Positions 8,275 through 17,698 of a stretch of 44,136 bases of DNA are shown here, one piece after another (within the stretch, counting starts at the first letter, position 1; the number at the start of each line of letters is the position of its first letter). The notes beneath the pieces are model-generated. The model did not search any database and had not been told where the DNA came from. It saw only the letters and a list, made by a program, of their open reading frames with translations. This stretch comes from Lachnospiraceae bacterium (GTDB taxonomy: Bacteria; Bacillota; Clostridia; Lachnospirales; Lachnospiraceae). The DNA lies in NCBI GenBank assembly GCA_017471325.1, contig JAFUUX010000189.1, positions 1 through 44,136 of the forward strand, in the 5' to 3' direction. The position numbers and the translations under genes were made by a program.

Positions 8275-10374
8275 ATGGCAAACAAACAGGGAAGTTTATC
8301 GATCAACAGTGAAAACATATTTCCCATCATCAAGAAATGGCTGTACAGTGATCACGATATCTTTTACCGTGAACTGGTGAGCAACGGCTGCGACGCCATC
8401 ACCAAACTGAGAAAACTGGATATGATGGGAGAATACACGCTGCCGGAGGATTACAAGGGAAAGATCACGGTGGAAGTAAGCCCGGAGGACAAGACCATCA
8501 CGATCACGGATAACGGTCTGGGCATGACGGCAGAGGAAGTGGAGGAGTACATCAATCAGATCGCTTTTTCCGGCGCAACGGATTTCCTGCAGAAATACAA
8601 GGATAAGGCAAATGAGGACCAGATCATCGGGCATTTCGGTCTGGGCTTTTACTCGGCTTTCATGGTAGCGGATCAGGTGGAGATCAATACCCTTTCTTAC
8701 AGGGAAGGCGCGCAGGCGGTACATTGGAGCTGCGATGGCGGTACAGAGTATGAGATGGAGGATGGGGAACGCAAGGAAGTGGGAACCGAGATCATCCTGC
8801 ATGTGATGGAGGACTGCCTGAAATTCTGCAACAAGTATGAGGCGGAAGAAGTATTGAAGAAGTATTGTTCCTTCATGCCGTATGAGATCTTCTTAAATAA
8901 GAAGGGTGAGGAACTGACCGAGACCATTGACGAGGATGAGAAACTGGATACGGATGTGGTGCTGGAAGAGATCCATCCGGAGAAGAAAGAGGAGGATAAG
9001 GAAGAACCGAAGACCAGGCTGAATATCAAAAAGCGTCCGGTGGCTCTGAATGATACTACGCCGCTTTGGGCGAAACACCCCAATGAGTGTACGAAGGAGG
9101 AGTATCAGGAGTTTTACCGCAAGGTATTCCATGATTACAAGGAGCCGTTGTTCTGGATCCACTTAAACATGGATTATCCGTTTAACTTAAAGGGTATCCT
9201 GTACTTCCCGAAGATCAATATCGAGTTTGAGTCCATAGAGGGCGTGATCAAACTGTACAACAACCAGGTGTTTATCGCGGATAATATCAAGGAAGTCATT
9301 CCGGAATACCTGATGCTCTTAAAGGGCGTGATCGACTGCCCGGATCTGCCGCTGAACGTATCCCGTTCCGCATTGCAGAATGACGGCTTTGTGAAGAAGA
9401 TCTCCGACTATATTTCCAAGAAAGTGGCGGACAAACTGGCCGGCATGTGCAAGACAGAGCGTGAAGAATATGAGAAATACTGGGATGACATCAATCCGTT
9501 CATCAAGTACGGCTGCTTAAAGGATGACAAGTTCTGTGAGAAGATGACAGACTATATCCTCTTTAAGAACCTGGACGGCAAGTATGAGAGCCTGCCGGAG
9601 TGCCTGGAGGTGAAGCCGATCGATCCGGGCGATGAAGAAGAGGGCGAGAAGAAAGAAACCGCCGAGGATGTGGACGGCAACAAGGTGGAAGCCGAAGTGG
9701 TGGAAGAAGGCGCTGCGGAGAAGGCGGAAGAAACTGCTGACGAAAAGGCAGAGGAAGAGAAAAAGGAAAAGGTGATCTATTATGTCACCGATGAACAGCA
9801 GCAGAGCCAGTACATCAATATGTTCAAGAAGGCGAAGAAGGATGCGGTGATCCTGAAGGATCAGATCGACCAGCCGTTCATTTCCCAATTGGAGAGCAAG
9901 AACGAGGGCGTGAAGTTTATGCGCATCGATGCGGATCTGACGGATGACTTTAAGGCAAAGACTTCCAAGAAAGCGCAGGAAGAGCTGGACGCGCAGACAG
10001 AGGAACTGTCCAAGATCTTTAAGAAGGCGATCAAAAAGGACAGCCTGACTGTAAAGGTGGAGCGGCTGAAGAATAAGGATATTTCCTCAATGATCACGGT
10101 GTCCGAGGAAACCCGCCGCATGCAGGATATGATGAAGATGTACGCGATGCAGGGCATGCCGATGGGCGGCATGGGCAAGGAAGGCTATACGCTGGTACTC
10201 AATGCCAATAACAAACTGGTGCAGAAGATCCTGGAGGACAAAGAGGGCGACAACGTACAACTTCTGTGCGAGCAGCTATACGATCTGGCGCTGATCCAGA
10301 ATGCGCCGTTAGAGCCGGAGGCGATGACGAAGTTTGTGGCACGTACCAATAAACTGATGGGACTGCTGCTGTAA
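8275..10374 (+). CDS. htpG: HtpG (Hsp90 family) molecular chaperone
   Basis: The 699-residue protein has the Hsp90 GHKL ATPase at its N-terminus: YRELVSNGCDAITKL with the catalytic Glu and Asn, ITDNGLGMT, and the lid IGHFGLGFYSAF. The middle domain follows, with NVSRSALQND, and then a dimerisation domain. It is longer than the roughly 625-residue E. coli protein because of two charged linkers: one near residues 215-250 between N and middle domains, and a strongly acidic Glu/Lys/Ala-rich one near 450-500. HtpG is a cytosolic ATP-driven folding chaperone. Regulation by HrcA is indicated by the CIRCE element upstream. AAAGGA precedes ATG 8275. A strong terminator follows. Confidence 0.97.
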   Translation: MANKQGSLSINSENIFPIIKKWLYSDHDIFYRELVSNGCDAITKLRKLDMMGEYTLPEDYKGKITVEVSPEDKTITITDNGLGMTAEEVEEYINQIAFSGATDFLQKYKDKANEDQIIGHFGLGFYSAFMVADQVEINTLSYREGAQAVHWSCDGGTEYEMEDGERKEVGTEIILHVMEDCLKFCNKYEAEEVLKKYCSFMPYEIFLNKKGEELTETIDEDEKLDTDVVLEEIHPEKKEEDKEEPKTRLNIKKRPVALNDTTPLWAKHPNECTKEEYQEFYRKVFHDYKEPLFWIHLNMDYPFNLKGILYFPKINIEFESIEGVIKLYNNQVFIADNIKEVIPEYLMLLKGVIDCPDLPLNVSRSALQNDGFVKKISDYISKKVADKLAGMCKTEREEYEKYWDDINPFIKYGCLKDDKFCEKMTDYILFKNLDGKYESLPECLEVKPIDPGDEEEGEKKETAEDVDGNKVEAEVVEEGAAEKAEETADEKAEEEKKEKVIYYVTDEQQQSQYINMFKKAKKDAVILKDQIDQPFISQLESKNEGVKFMRIDADLTDDFKAKTSKKAQEELDAQTEELSKIFKKAIKKDSLTVKVERLKNKDISSMITVSEETRRMQDMMKMYAMQGMPMGGMGKEGYTLVLNANNKLVQKILEDKEGDNVQLLCEQLYDLALIQNAPLEPEAMTKFVARTNKLMGLLL

Positions 10375-10415
10375 GATCACAGGCAGAAAAGCGCACATAA
10401 AAAGTAACTGGCATA

Positions 10416-10450
10416 AAAACGGGTATGGTGTTTTGCCGTACCCGTTTTTT
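10416..10450 (+). terminator. Rho-independent terminator of htpG
   Basis: A 13-bp stem (arms AAAACGGGTATGG and CCGTACCCGTTTT, one G-U pair) with a 7-nt loop, ending in six T residues. It separates htpG from the next operon. Confidence 0.92.
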
Positions 10451-10484
10451 CTATATATACGGGGGGATGGAATGATACCTTTGC

Positions 10485-10513
10485 TTGCCAAATGCGTATA
10501 GATGGGGTATACT
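10485..10513 (+). promoter_or_regulatory. Promoter of the five-gene DUF5717-like operon
   Basis: -35 TTGCCA (10485-10490), exact 17-bp spacer, -10 TATACT (10508-10513). It lies 35 nt after the htpG terminator, so the following genes form an independent transcription unit. Confidence 0.85.
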
Positions 10514-10519
10514 ATATAT

Positions 10520-10720
10520 TGTTGTTTTATGTGAAATTTTATGGATCTGTTCATAAATTACCTGTACAGATGACACAGGATATGTGTGCGATTGCCGGAA
10601 GGAAAAGGCAGCCGCAGCGGCAAGGCTTTCCGATGCGGCAGACGGGCGCATGGACCAGTCAGATGTGCAAGTATTTTTGTGACAGTTCCCAGGCAGATCA
10701 TACAAAAAAGGTTGCAGCGG
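10520..10720 (+). other. Structured 5' leader of about 200 nt, possible RNA element
   Basis: No credible gene fills this stretch. It contains consecutive short hairpins: ACACA/TGTGT (10573-10587), GCCG/CGGC (10611-10621) inside a longer GGAA.../...TTCC stem (10601-10631), and ATGCG/CGCAT (10633-10651). No known riboswitch core could be matched by eye. A reading frame upstream of 10721 exists, but its codons look non-coding. The leader could be a cis-regulatory RNA for the operon. Confidence 0.4.
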
Positions 10721-13700
10721 ATGAAAGAGGTCATAGAAAAGATACTGACAGGGAAATTGGATTTTGCCAGGGAGGTGCCGCCTCTTTCTTTTTCATGTGA
10801 CGAGATCGTATGTGAGACGGCGCCGGACCGCGAGATCCACGGAACGTTTGATATCTATGCGCCGGAAGAGATGAAAGGATATATCTATTCCAGGGATCTG
10901 CGTTTTACCCTTACGGTTTCGGAGTTTCAGGGGAAAAGCGTGGAGATCGGGTATACCATGGATACCCACGGACTGCCGCACGGGGCGGTGCATAGCGGGA
11001 AATTGGCCATCGTTACGGATCATGGGGAGTATGAAATGCCCTACCGGCTGCTGGTCAGCGGGACGGCGCCGGAGTCGGAACTGGGGGAGATCCGCAACCT
11101 GTTCCATTTCGCCAATCTGGCGAAGGCGGACTGGGCAGCGGCGCAGAAACTGTTTTATTCACCGGCGTTTTTAAATGTGCTGAGCGGAAATGACGCCATC
11201 TATCAGACGGCTTACAGAGGTTTTTCGGCGGTAGAAGGCAACGGACAGAATATGGAGAACTTTCTGGAGACGGCCAGAAAGAAGACCAGACCGGTATACA
11301 GAACGGATATTGAAGAAGTCGAAATGGATGTGCCGCCGACGGATATCCGCAGGCATATCAATATCGTGCGGGACGGATGGGGGTACACGGATCTGAATAT
11401 CCGTGCCTGTGGGGATTTTCTGGCTGTGGATCAGGAACTGCTGACGGAGGAGAATTTTTCCGGAAATGTGGGGCAGGTCGATTACCGGATCCTGCGCAGT
11501 GGTCTGGTGCCTGGAGATAATGTGGGTGAGATCGTGATCAGCGAGCAGCTGGCGGAGATACGGATCCCCGTGACGGTGCATGTGCCGGTAGCGGCAGTGG
11601 AGCATGAGGACAGGCTGCGACTGGCGCAACTGATGCATTATTATATGGACTACCGCACGGAACGCATGCCCAGGACAGAGTGGGCGGAAAAGAGCGAGCA
11701 GTTGATCGGTGATGTGCTGGCGGAACGTTCCGGCTATCTGGAATACCGTCTGTATCAGGTACATGTGCTCCTGGCAACCAAGCGTTACGAAGAAGCCTCT
11801 TCCATTTTAAAGGTGATCGGTCTTCTGGCAGAGGAACACGGACTGTCAAGGGAAGAGGAAGCCTATTATATGTACCTGCAGAGCCTGCGCGCGGGGGAGC
11901 CGGAGTTTACCGCAGGCCTGGCCGAACAGGTAGAGGAACTGTACCTTCAGGATGAGAGCAGCTGGCGCCTGGCCTGGGTGTACATGTATATGGACGGCAG
12001 TTTTGAACACAATGACCGGAAGAAATGGCGGCTGCTGAAAAAGCAGTATGAAATGTACGGTAATGCCAGCCCGATCATTTTTCTGGAAGCGCTGCAGATC
12101 ATATTGCAGGCGCCGAAGCGTATGGACACGCTGGAAAGTTTTGAACTGGGGCTGATGCATTTTGCGCTGCGCAGGGGACTGGCCACCAGGGAACTGCGGG
12201 AACGCTTTGCTTTTCTGAGTATGGAAGAGCATGTTTTTTCGGAGGAACTGGCGGGGCTTCTGATGGAATGCTGCGCTTTAGAGGAGAGCGTGGTCATGCT
12301 GGAGGCACTGAGCCTGCACCTGATCCGGGGCAACTGCATCGGGGAGGAGTATTTCCCATGGTATCAGCGCGCGGTGGAGAGGGAACTGCGCCTAAGCCGC
12401 CTGTATGAATATTATATGATGTCGCTTCCGGCCGGCTATAAGGGCAGCCTGCCGAAGATCGTGCTGATGTATTTCGCGTACCGTTCCCCGCTGGATGCGG
12501 AACATAATGCGCTGCTTTACGCAAATGTGCTGCGCCATAAGAATGAGTATCAGGAACTGTACGAGCAGTATCTGCCCACGATCATGGAGTTTGCGCAGGA
12601 ACAGCTTCTGCGGGGAAAGATCGATGAGCAGCTTGCGTATATTTATAAAAAACTGCTTTCCGGAAAGAAGCAGGAGAATGAATATCTGGATGCCTATACG
12701 GAGATGCTGTTCATGGAACGGATCACGGTATCGGCAGATAATATCGTGAATGTGATCCTGGTGGATGAGCATCTGAAGGGGGAACTGAGCTACCCGATCG
12801 TAAACGGTGAGGCTTATGTGCCGGTTTATGGGGATAACTCTTATCTGCTGGTGGAGGATACCTGGGGGAACCGTTATACCCAGGAAAGCGTCTATACCCG
12901 CCAGCGTCTGCTGAAAGAGAAAACAGATTTAAAACGTCTGCAGCAGCTGGAAAAGCCGAAACTGGGGCCGGCACTGTATCTGGCGGTACAGTCCGGGGAG
13001 AGCGTGCAGGTCAGTGAGGAAAACGCGGTACAGCTGGAGTGGCTGTCTGAGCGGGAAGAACTGGTGGAGGACTACCGCCGCAGCATGATGATCGCTCTGG
13101 CAGAATACTATTTTGACAATGACCTGATCGAGCCGCTGGACAGGATGCTGAGGCGTTTTGAGCCGTTGTGTTTAAGTGTGCAGGAACGTGAGGTGTGTGT
13201 GCGCATTATGGTGGCACGCGGCATGTATGATGATGCGTTTTCCTGGATACAGCGCTGCGGCACGGAGGGGATCAGCGTCAAGGTGCTGGTGCGCCTGTGC
13301 GACCGGCTGCTGGCCCGTAACGCGCAGGATTATGACCTCGACCTGGTCAAGATCTGCCAGGGCATATTGGATATGGGCAAGTATGATGAAGAGATCCTGG
13401 CGTATCTTTTGAAGTATTCCGGGGGGACACTGGCCGAGTGCAGGGAACTGTGGCGGGCAGCGGATTCCTTTGAGATGGATGTACAGAAACTTTTGGAGAA
13501 GACGATGCTGCAGATCCTGTTTACCGGTGCCGTGGTGCGGGAAAAGGTGGATATCTATCTGGGACATCTGGACGGCGGCATGAACACGGAACTGGAAAAG
13601 GCATATCTGGCAAGGCTGTGTTATGACTATTTCATCCGGCAGGAAGAGATGGATGTGCGTGTGTTTGAACGGGTGGCATATCTCTACCGGCTGAAGGAGG

Positions 13701-14293
13701 AACTGCTGCCGGTGTGTATCCTGGCTTATCTGAAAGCCAAAGCGCCCATGGCGGCAGCACGCACGCTCGCGGAGCAGGAGGAAACACTCTGCAGGGAACT
13801 GCTGCTGCAGATGCGCATGCTTGGGATCATGCTGCCGTATTTTGCCGATTATGCGTTTATCGATCCGGGTTACCGTATCTATACCGGGGTAAGTTTTATC
13901 GAGTATCACGGACATGCAGACAGCCAGGTGGTGCTGCATTATGTGTATGAACAGGAGGGGACGGAGGCGAAGGAATACTACCGCGAGGAAATGCAGCATG
14001 TATTCGGCGGCATCTATGTGAAACGTTTCCTGCTCTTTTTCGGGGAAAAGATCCATTATTACATTACAGAAGAAGACGGGCGGCAGGAGAAACTGACACG
14101 TTCCAGTGTTTTGGAATATACGGAACGGCCGGATGCGGATACGGGAGACCGGTTTTCGATGCTCAACAATCTTGCCCTTGCGAGGGATATGAAGGACGAG
14201 CAGACGTATCTCAAACTGTCGGAAGAGTATCACAGGCAGGCGTATATTGCGGAACGCTTATTTGTGCCCGGCCGGATCGGGAGGCAGGGATGA
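10721..14293 (+). CDS. Large beta/helical-repeat protein (DUF5717-like)
   Basis: This 1190-residue, soluble-looking protein resembles one I recall from Lachnospiraceae annotated as DUF5717 (from memory, unverified). Two beta-sandwich-like segments (about 10-115 and 190-290) come first, each ending in an ILVSG- or PVTVHV-type strand. Long helical-repeat stretches like TPR/HEAT follow (about 300-690 and 790-1060). A small beta module (YPIVNGEAYVPVYGDN, about 690-730) and a C-terminal beta domain (GYRIYTGVSFIEY, IHYYITEEDG) are also seen. No enzyme motif or signal peptide is apparent, so a scaffold role is inferred. ATG 10721 is chosen over a longer frame from 10586 because upstream codons are unlike the rest; its ribosome site is weak (AAAAGG). 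The stop overlaps the next start by ATGA. Confidence 0.78.
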   Translation: MKEVIEKILTGKLDFAREVPPLSFSCDEIVCETAPDREIHGTFDIYAPEEMKGYIYSRDLRFTLTVSEFQGKSVEIGYTMDTHGLPHGAVHSGKLAIVTDHGEYEMPYRLLVSGTAPESELGEIRNLFHFANLAKADWAAAQKLFYSPAFLNVLSGNDAIYQTAYRGFSAVEGNGQNMENFLETARKKTRPVYRTDIEEVEMDVPPTDIRRHINIVRDGWGYTDLNIRACGDFLAVDQELLTEENFSGNVGQVDYRILRSGLVPGDNVGEIVISEQLAEIRIPVTVHVPVAAVEHEDRLRLAQLMHYYMDYRTERMPRTEWAEKSEQLIGDVLAERSGYLEYRLYQVHVLLATKRYEEASSILKVIGLLAEEHGLSREEEAYYMYLQSLRAGEPEFTAGLAEQVEELYLQDESSWRLAWVYMYMDGSFEHNDRKKWRLLKKQYEMYGNASPIIFLEALQIILQAPKRMDTLESFELGLMHFALRRGLATRELRERFAFLSMEEHVFSEELAGLLMECCALEESVVMLEALSLHLIRGNCIGEEYFPWYQRAVERELRLSRLYEYYMMSLPAGYKGSLPKIVLMYFAYRSPLDAEHNALLYANVLRHKNEYQELYEQYLPTIMEFAQEQLLRGKIDEQLAYIYKKLLSGKKQENEYLDAYTEMLFMERITVSADNIVNVILVDEHLKGELSYPIVNGEAYVPVYGDNSYLLVEDTWGNRYTQESVYTRQRLLKEKTDLKRLQQLEKPKLGPALYLAVQSGESVQVSEENAVQLEWLSEREELVEDYRRSMMIALAEYYFDNDLIEPLDRMLRRFEPLCLSVQEREVCVRIMVARGMYDDAFSWIQRCGTEGISVKVLVRLCDRLLARNAQDYDLDLVKICQGILDMGKYDEEILAYLLKYSGGTLAECRELWRAADSFEMDVQKLLEKTMLQILFTGAVVREKVDIYLGHLDGGMNTELEKAYLARLCYDYFIRQEEMDVRVFERVAYLYRLKEELLPVCILAYLKAKAPMAAARTLAEQEETLCRELLLQMRMLGIMLPYFADYAFIDPGYRIYTGVSFIEYHGHADSQVVLHYVYEQEGTEAKEYYREEMQHVFGGIYVKRFLLFFGEKIHYYITEEDGRQEKLTRSSVLEYTERPDADTGDRFSMLNNLALARDMKDEQTYLKLSEEYHRQAYIAERLFVPGRIGRQG

Positions 14294-15600
14294 TCGAGGG
14301 ACTGAAAAATGTGGTAGGAAAACTGGGGCGCGACCGGATCTATCTGGGGATCGATCTGACGGATGAATTTTCACAGATCAGTTATTGCGTGGCCGGGGAA
14401 GAGCCAAAGACACTGAGCCTGGTGGCGGGTGTGGACAGGCTCTGCATCCCGACGCTGCTGGCAAAGCGCTATGGCGAGAGCGTCTGGACTTATGGCGAGG
14501 ACGCGATCACCATGAGTGACGCGAACGAGGGCTTTTTGGTGGACCGTCTTTTAGAGCGTGCGCGCAGCGGCAGGGCAGTGGAGGTGGAATCTTCGGATTA
14601 TGATCCCGGAGATCTGCTGGCGCTGTTTTTACGCAAGTGTTTATCCAGGATGACGGCAGTGGCACCCTTGGAAAAAGTGGCTGCCATTGTCATTTCCGTG
14701 GAGGAGCCGGATGAACAGATGGTACGGATTTTAAACCAGGTGGTCAAGACGCTGCGCTTAAAACCGGAGCGGGTATTTTTCCAGAGCCATGCCGAGAGCG
14801 CCTATCATTATATGCTGCACCAGCCCATGGAACTGCATGCGCAGGATGTATGCGTATGCAATCTGACTTCCGCGGGGCTTTCCGTGATGATGTATGCGCA
14901 GAACATACAGACCAGGCCGCATGTGATGATCATGGAGGAACTGAAGTATCTGGAGTTTCTGCCGGAGGATTTTTCGGCGGTGCGCAATCCGGAGGTGCGC
15001 AAGCAAAAAAAGGACGAGCAGTTCAGGTCGATCCTCTATACCAGCCTGGAGGGGCGGCGGGTTTCGGTGGTCTATCTGCTGGGCGATGGCTTTGAAGGCG
15101 ACTGGTGCCAGGAGTCCCTGCGGTATATCTGCACGGGACGCAGGGCGTTTCGGGGGAATAACCTGTTCAGCAAAGGTGCGTGCTACAGCGCGAGGGAGCG
15201 GCTGGAGCCTTCGGAAGCGGAAAAAGGGATCGTCTTTCTGGGGAAGGACAAACTCAAGGCCAATATCGGCATGAAGGTGATGCGCAGCGGCACGGAAGCC
15301 TATATGGCGCTTCTGGATGCCGGAAGGAACTGGTATGACAGCATCAAAGAATGTGACCTGCTGCTGGAGAGAGAGGAACGGCTGGAACTGATCGTGACGC
15401 CGTTGAATGGAAAGAATACCAGGGTGATACCCGTATACCTGAGCAGCTGCCCCAGGCGGAACAGACGCGCCGTGCGGGTGCATCTGGAACTGAAGATGCT
15501 TTCGGAGGTAAAGGCGGTGGTAACGGTAACGGATATGGGGTTTGGCGAGTTTTTTGCGCCAAGCGGACAGCAGTGGGAGACGGAATTTCGTATCATATAA
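14290..15600 (+). CDS. Degenerate Hsp70/actin-fold (ASKHA-like) protein, DUF5716-like
   Basis: The 436-residue protein follows the Hsp70 nucleotide-domain plan: LGIDLTDEFSQISY (about 19-32, phosphate 1), IPTLLAKRYGE with YGEDA, a helix-strand block ending SHAESAYHYM (about 165-175, equivalent to the Hsp70 EPTAAALAYG region), CNLTSAGLSVMM (about 190-201, phosphate 2), LLGDGF (about 263) and SKGACYSARE (about 296, adenosine/connect-2). The DLGGGT core is replaced by NLTSAG and IDLGT by IDLTD, so ATP hydrolysis is doubtful. A C-terminal beta region (VIPVYLSSCPRR to the end) resembles an Hsp70 substrate domain start. It overlaps the upstream large protein by ATGA and precedes the next gene by 9 nt, implying a complex. 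The DUF5716 name is from memory. Confidence 0.78.
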   Translation: MIEGLKNVVGKLGRDRIYLGIDLTDEFSQISYCVAGEEPKTLSLVAGVDRLCIPTLLAKRYGESVWTYGEDAITMSDANEGFLVDRLLERARSGRAVEVESSDYDPGDLLALFLRKCLSRMTAVAPLEKVAAIVISVEEPDEQMVRILNQVVKTLRLKPERVFFQSHAESAYHYMLHQPMELHAQDVCVCNLTSAGLSVMMYAQNIQTRPHVMIMEELKYLEFLPEDFSAVRNPEVRKQKKDEQFRSILYTSLEGRRVSVVYLLGDGFEGDWCQESLRYICTGRRAFRGNNLFSKGACYSARERLEPSEAEKGIVFLGKDKLKANIGMKVMRSGTEAYMALLDAGRNWYDSIKECDLLLEREERLELIVTPLNGKNTRVIPVYLSSCPRRNRRAVRVHLELKMLSEVKAVVTVTDMGFGEFFAPSGQQWETEFRII

Positions 15601-15609
15601 GGTGCAGGA

Positions 15610-16446
15610 ATGGGAAAAGTGTACGAATGCATCGGGCGCTATGCCCAGAATGCATATACGATCAGGAATACAATGATACGGGTGTGGTGCCTGGAGGAGT
15701 TGTGCTACTACATCTGTGAAAATGCGGATCTGCTGGATGACAGTTTTGCGGATCCCGCGCTGCCGGACTGGCTGGAGGAAGAGTGCGCGTTAAAGGATCT
15801 GGCAAAGCAGCTGCGTACGACCAGACGGCAGAGCATCAAACTGGAGAATTATGTGTATGATATCCTGGATGCGGCTGCGTTTGTGGATGAGGCGGAGCGC
15901 AGGGAGATCGGCAGGGTGATCCGTGCCAACCGGGATATGCCTGCCGTGGAGCGTGCCATGGTGCTGGCAGAGTATTTTCTGCGGGAAGCGCATTATGTAC
16001 GGGCGCTGCATATCTATGAGGAACTGCTGCAGGAGCATAGCGGGGAACTGGACCGGCGCAGGCTGGTTTTGATCTGGCAGAATAAGGGTGTGATCTACGC
16101 ACGGCTGTTTTATTTTGCGGAGGCGGCAGAGTATTTTTGGAAGGCGTATGAACTGGGCGGCGGGGAGACGGCGCGCTTTTCCTATCTGGCGGCCAAACGG
16201 ATGCAGTTAAATGATGTGGAGTACCTGCAGTTTATGGCTGGACTGCCGGAGGATTTTAAAGAAACGGCGGAAGTAGAGGCGGATCTGGAGAAACTGCGCA
16301 AGGCATATGCGGATACGGCGCAGAACCGCCGGCAGGAGGAACTGCGCAAACTGAAGGCTACCGGCCCGGCGCAGGCATATTCGGAAACGGCGCTGCAGCT
16401 TCTGGAAGAGGAAAAACAGCAGTACCGTCAGTTTATGGCGGAATAG
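15610..16446 (+). CDS. Helical-repeat (TPR-like) protein of unknown function
   Basis: This 278-residue, almost entirely helical protein has a TPR-like pair near residues 115-190 (AEYFLREAHYVRALHIYEELL; IWQNKGVIYARLFYFAEAAEYFWKAYEL) and a charged C-terminal helix (about 225-275). There is no signal peptide, membrane segment or catalytic motif. It sits in the middle of the operon after the Hsp70-like gene, suggesting an adaptor for the same complex; this is inference. The start ATG 15610 is preceded by AAGGTGCAGGA. Confidence 0.65.
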   Translation: MGKVYECIGRYAQNAYTIRNTMIRVWCLEELCYYICENADLLDDSFADPALPDWLEEECALKDLAKQLRTTRRQSIKLENYVYDILDAAAFVDEAERREIGRVIRANRDMPAVERAMVLAEYFLREAHYVRALHIYEELLQEHSGELDRRRLVLIWQNKGVIYARLFYFAEAAEYFWKAYELGGGETARFSYLAAKRMQLNDVEYLQFMAGLPEDFKETAEVEADLEKLRKAYADTAQNRRQEELRKLKATGPAQAYSETALQLLEEEKQQYRQFMAE

Positions 16447-16492
16447 GAGCGGTACGGCGGGCAAAAGCCGGAAGCATATAACGGAGTGAGCG

Positions 16493-17698
16493 ATGGGACT
16501 GTTTGCGAAACTCAAGCAGAAATGGGAAAACTGGTATTACCGCGACTTTGAAGATGAGCCGGGGGACTGGGAGGAGATCGAGCCCACAACGGAGAATGTG
16601 AGCCCGGAAGCCCGCGCGGCTTATTTTAAGGATGTGGATACCCGAACTGTCTATGTGCTGGAAAACATGGGGCAGATGGCGGAAGCGGCCGAGAAGATGG
16701 AGCAGTGCCAGGGGGAGTACAACGCGGTCACGGATCTGCTCACGGATATGGAGGAGATCGAGGCGCTGCCCAAGGATGTGCGCGTACAGATCATGGATCT
16801 GGCAGGAAAGATCGAAAGCCTGGAAAAGGAACGCCGGCAGGTATATCTGGAATCCGGACATCTGGCGGAGACAAGGGTAAAGCTGCTGGAGAGATATGAA
16901 GATGAAGTGCCGGACGGTATCAAAAAGATCCGTGAAGCGGAGGAGTACCGCAGGCTGGTCAAAATGGACATGAAAAAGATGGAGGCGGAACGGAATTCCT
17001 GCCGCTATCAGATGCGGGAAGCCGTATCTACGGTATCGAACAGCCGCGGGGTGGCAGTGATCTGTGCCGTGGCGATGGTGCTTTCGATCGTTCTGCTGGT
17101 GGTGCTGCAGATGGCTTACCGGATGGATGTGACCTGGGGGTATCTGCTGATCGGCGGTGCCGGTGCGCTGACGCTTACGGTACTGTTTGTGCGGTATCAG
17201 GATGCCGTGCGGGATATCCGCCGGCTGGAAAAGGTGCGCAACAAGACCATCAGCCTGCAGAATACGGTCAAGATCCGCTACATCAACAATACCAACCTGC
17301 TCTCGTATCTTTATATGAAATATTCCGTGGATTCGGCAGATGAACTGGAGGCGGACTGGGAGACCTATATCAATGAGATGAATGCCCGGGCAAAGGATGA
17401 GAAACTGAAAGAAGAACTGGAGTATTATTACAATAAACTGACCGGGACGCTGAAGGATTTAAATATCCGTGATCCGGAGATCTGGACCAGGCAGACGCAG
17501 GCGCTGCTGGATCCGCGGGAGATGGTGGAAGTACGGCATGCACTGATCATCCGGCGGCAGAAGCTGCGGGAGCGGCTGGAGTACAACCGGGAGATCGCGG
17601 AAAAGGCGCAGAAAAAGATCAAGGATCTGGCGCAGGCTTACCCGCAGTATTCCCAGGAGATCGCCAGCATCGTAAAGCGTTATGAGGGTGCGGGATGA
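16493..17698 (+). CDS. Coiled-coil protein with a two-pass membrane hairpin
   Basis: In this 401-residue protein a coiled coil (about 55-175: EKMEQCQGEYN, LEKERRQVYLE, KMDMKKMEAER) leads into two membrane segments (about 186-206 and 217-233) joined by a roughly 10-residue loop. A second long helical region (about 235-400) follows. Both large parts would face the cytoplasm, making it a likely membrane anchor for the soluble neighbours. No family was recognised. GGAGTGAGCG precedes ATG 16493. Its stop overlaps the next start by ATGA (17695-17698). Confidence 0.68.
   Translation: MGLFAKLKQKWENWYYRDFEDEPGDWEEIEPTTENVSPEARAAYFKDVDTRTVYVLENMGQMAEAAEKMEQCQGEYNAVTDLLTDMEEIEALPKDVRVQIMDLAGKIESLEKERRQVYLESGHLAETRVKLLERYEDEVPDGIKKIREAEEYRRLVKMDMKKMEAERNSCRYQMREAVSTVSNSRGVAVICAVAMVLSIVLLVVLQMAYRMDVTWGYLLIGGAGALTLTVLFVRYQDAVRDIRRLEKVRNKTISLQNTVKIRYINNTNLLSYLYMKYSVDSADELEADWETYINEMNARAKDEKLKEELEYYYNKLTGTLKDLNIRDPEIWTRQTQALLDPREMVEVRHALIIRRQKLRERLEYNREIAEKAQKKIKDLAQAYPQYSQEIASIVKRYEGAG

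Noticed and set aside
10575..10660. Possible cyclic-di-GMP or similar riboswitch in the leader
   Set aside because: The GC-rich hairpins at first suggested one, but the conserved internal bases of the known classes I could recall are absent.
10586..10720. Upstream extension of the large repeat protein by 45 codons
   Set aside because: Arg/Gly/Cys-rich codons unlike the protein, no ribosome binding site, and the region folds into several hairpins; the start at 10721 fits better.
13172..14233. Long open frame (353 codons) on the reverse strand
   Set aside because: It is antisense to the large repeat protein, is rich in His/Gln/Leu as expected of a shadow frame, has no ribosome binding site and matches no family.
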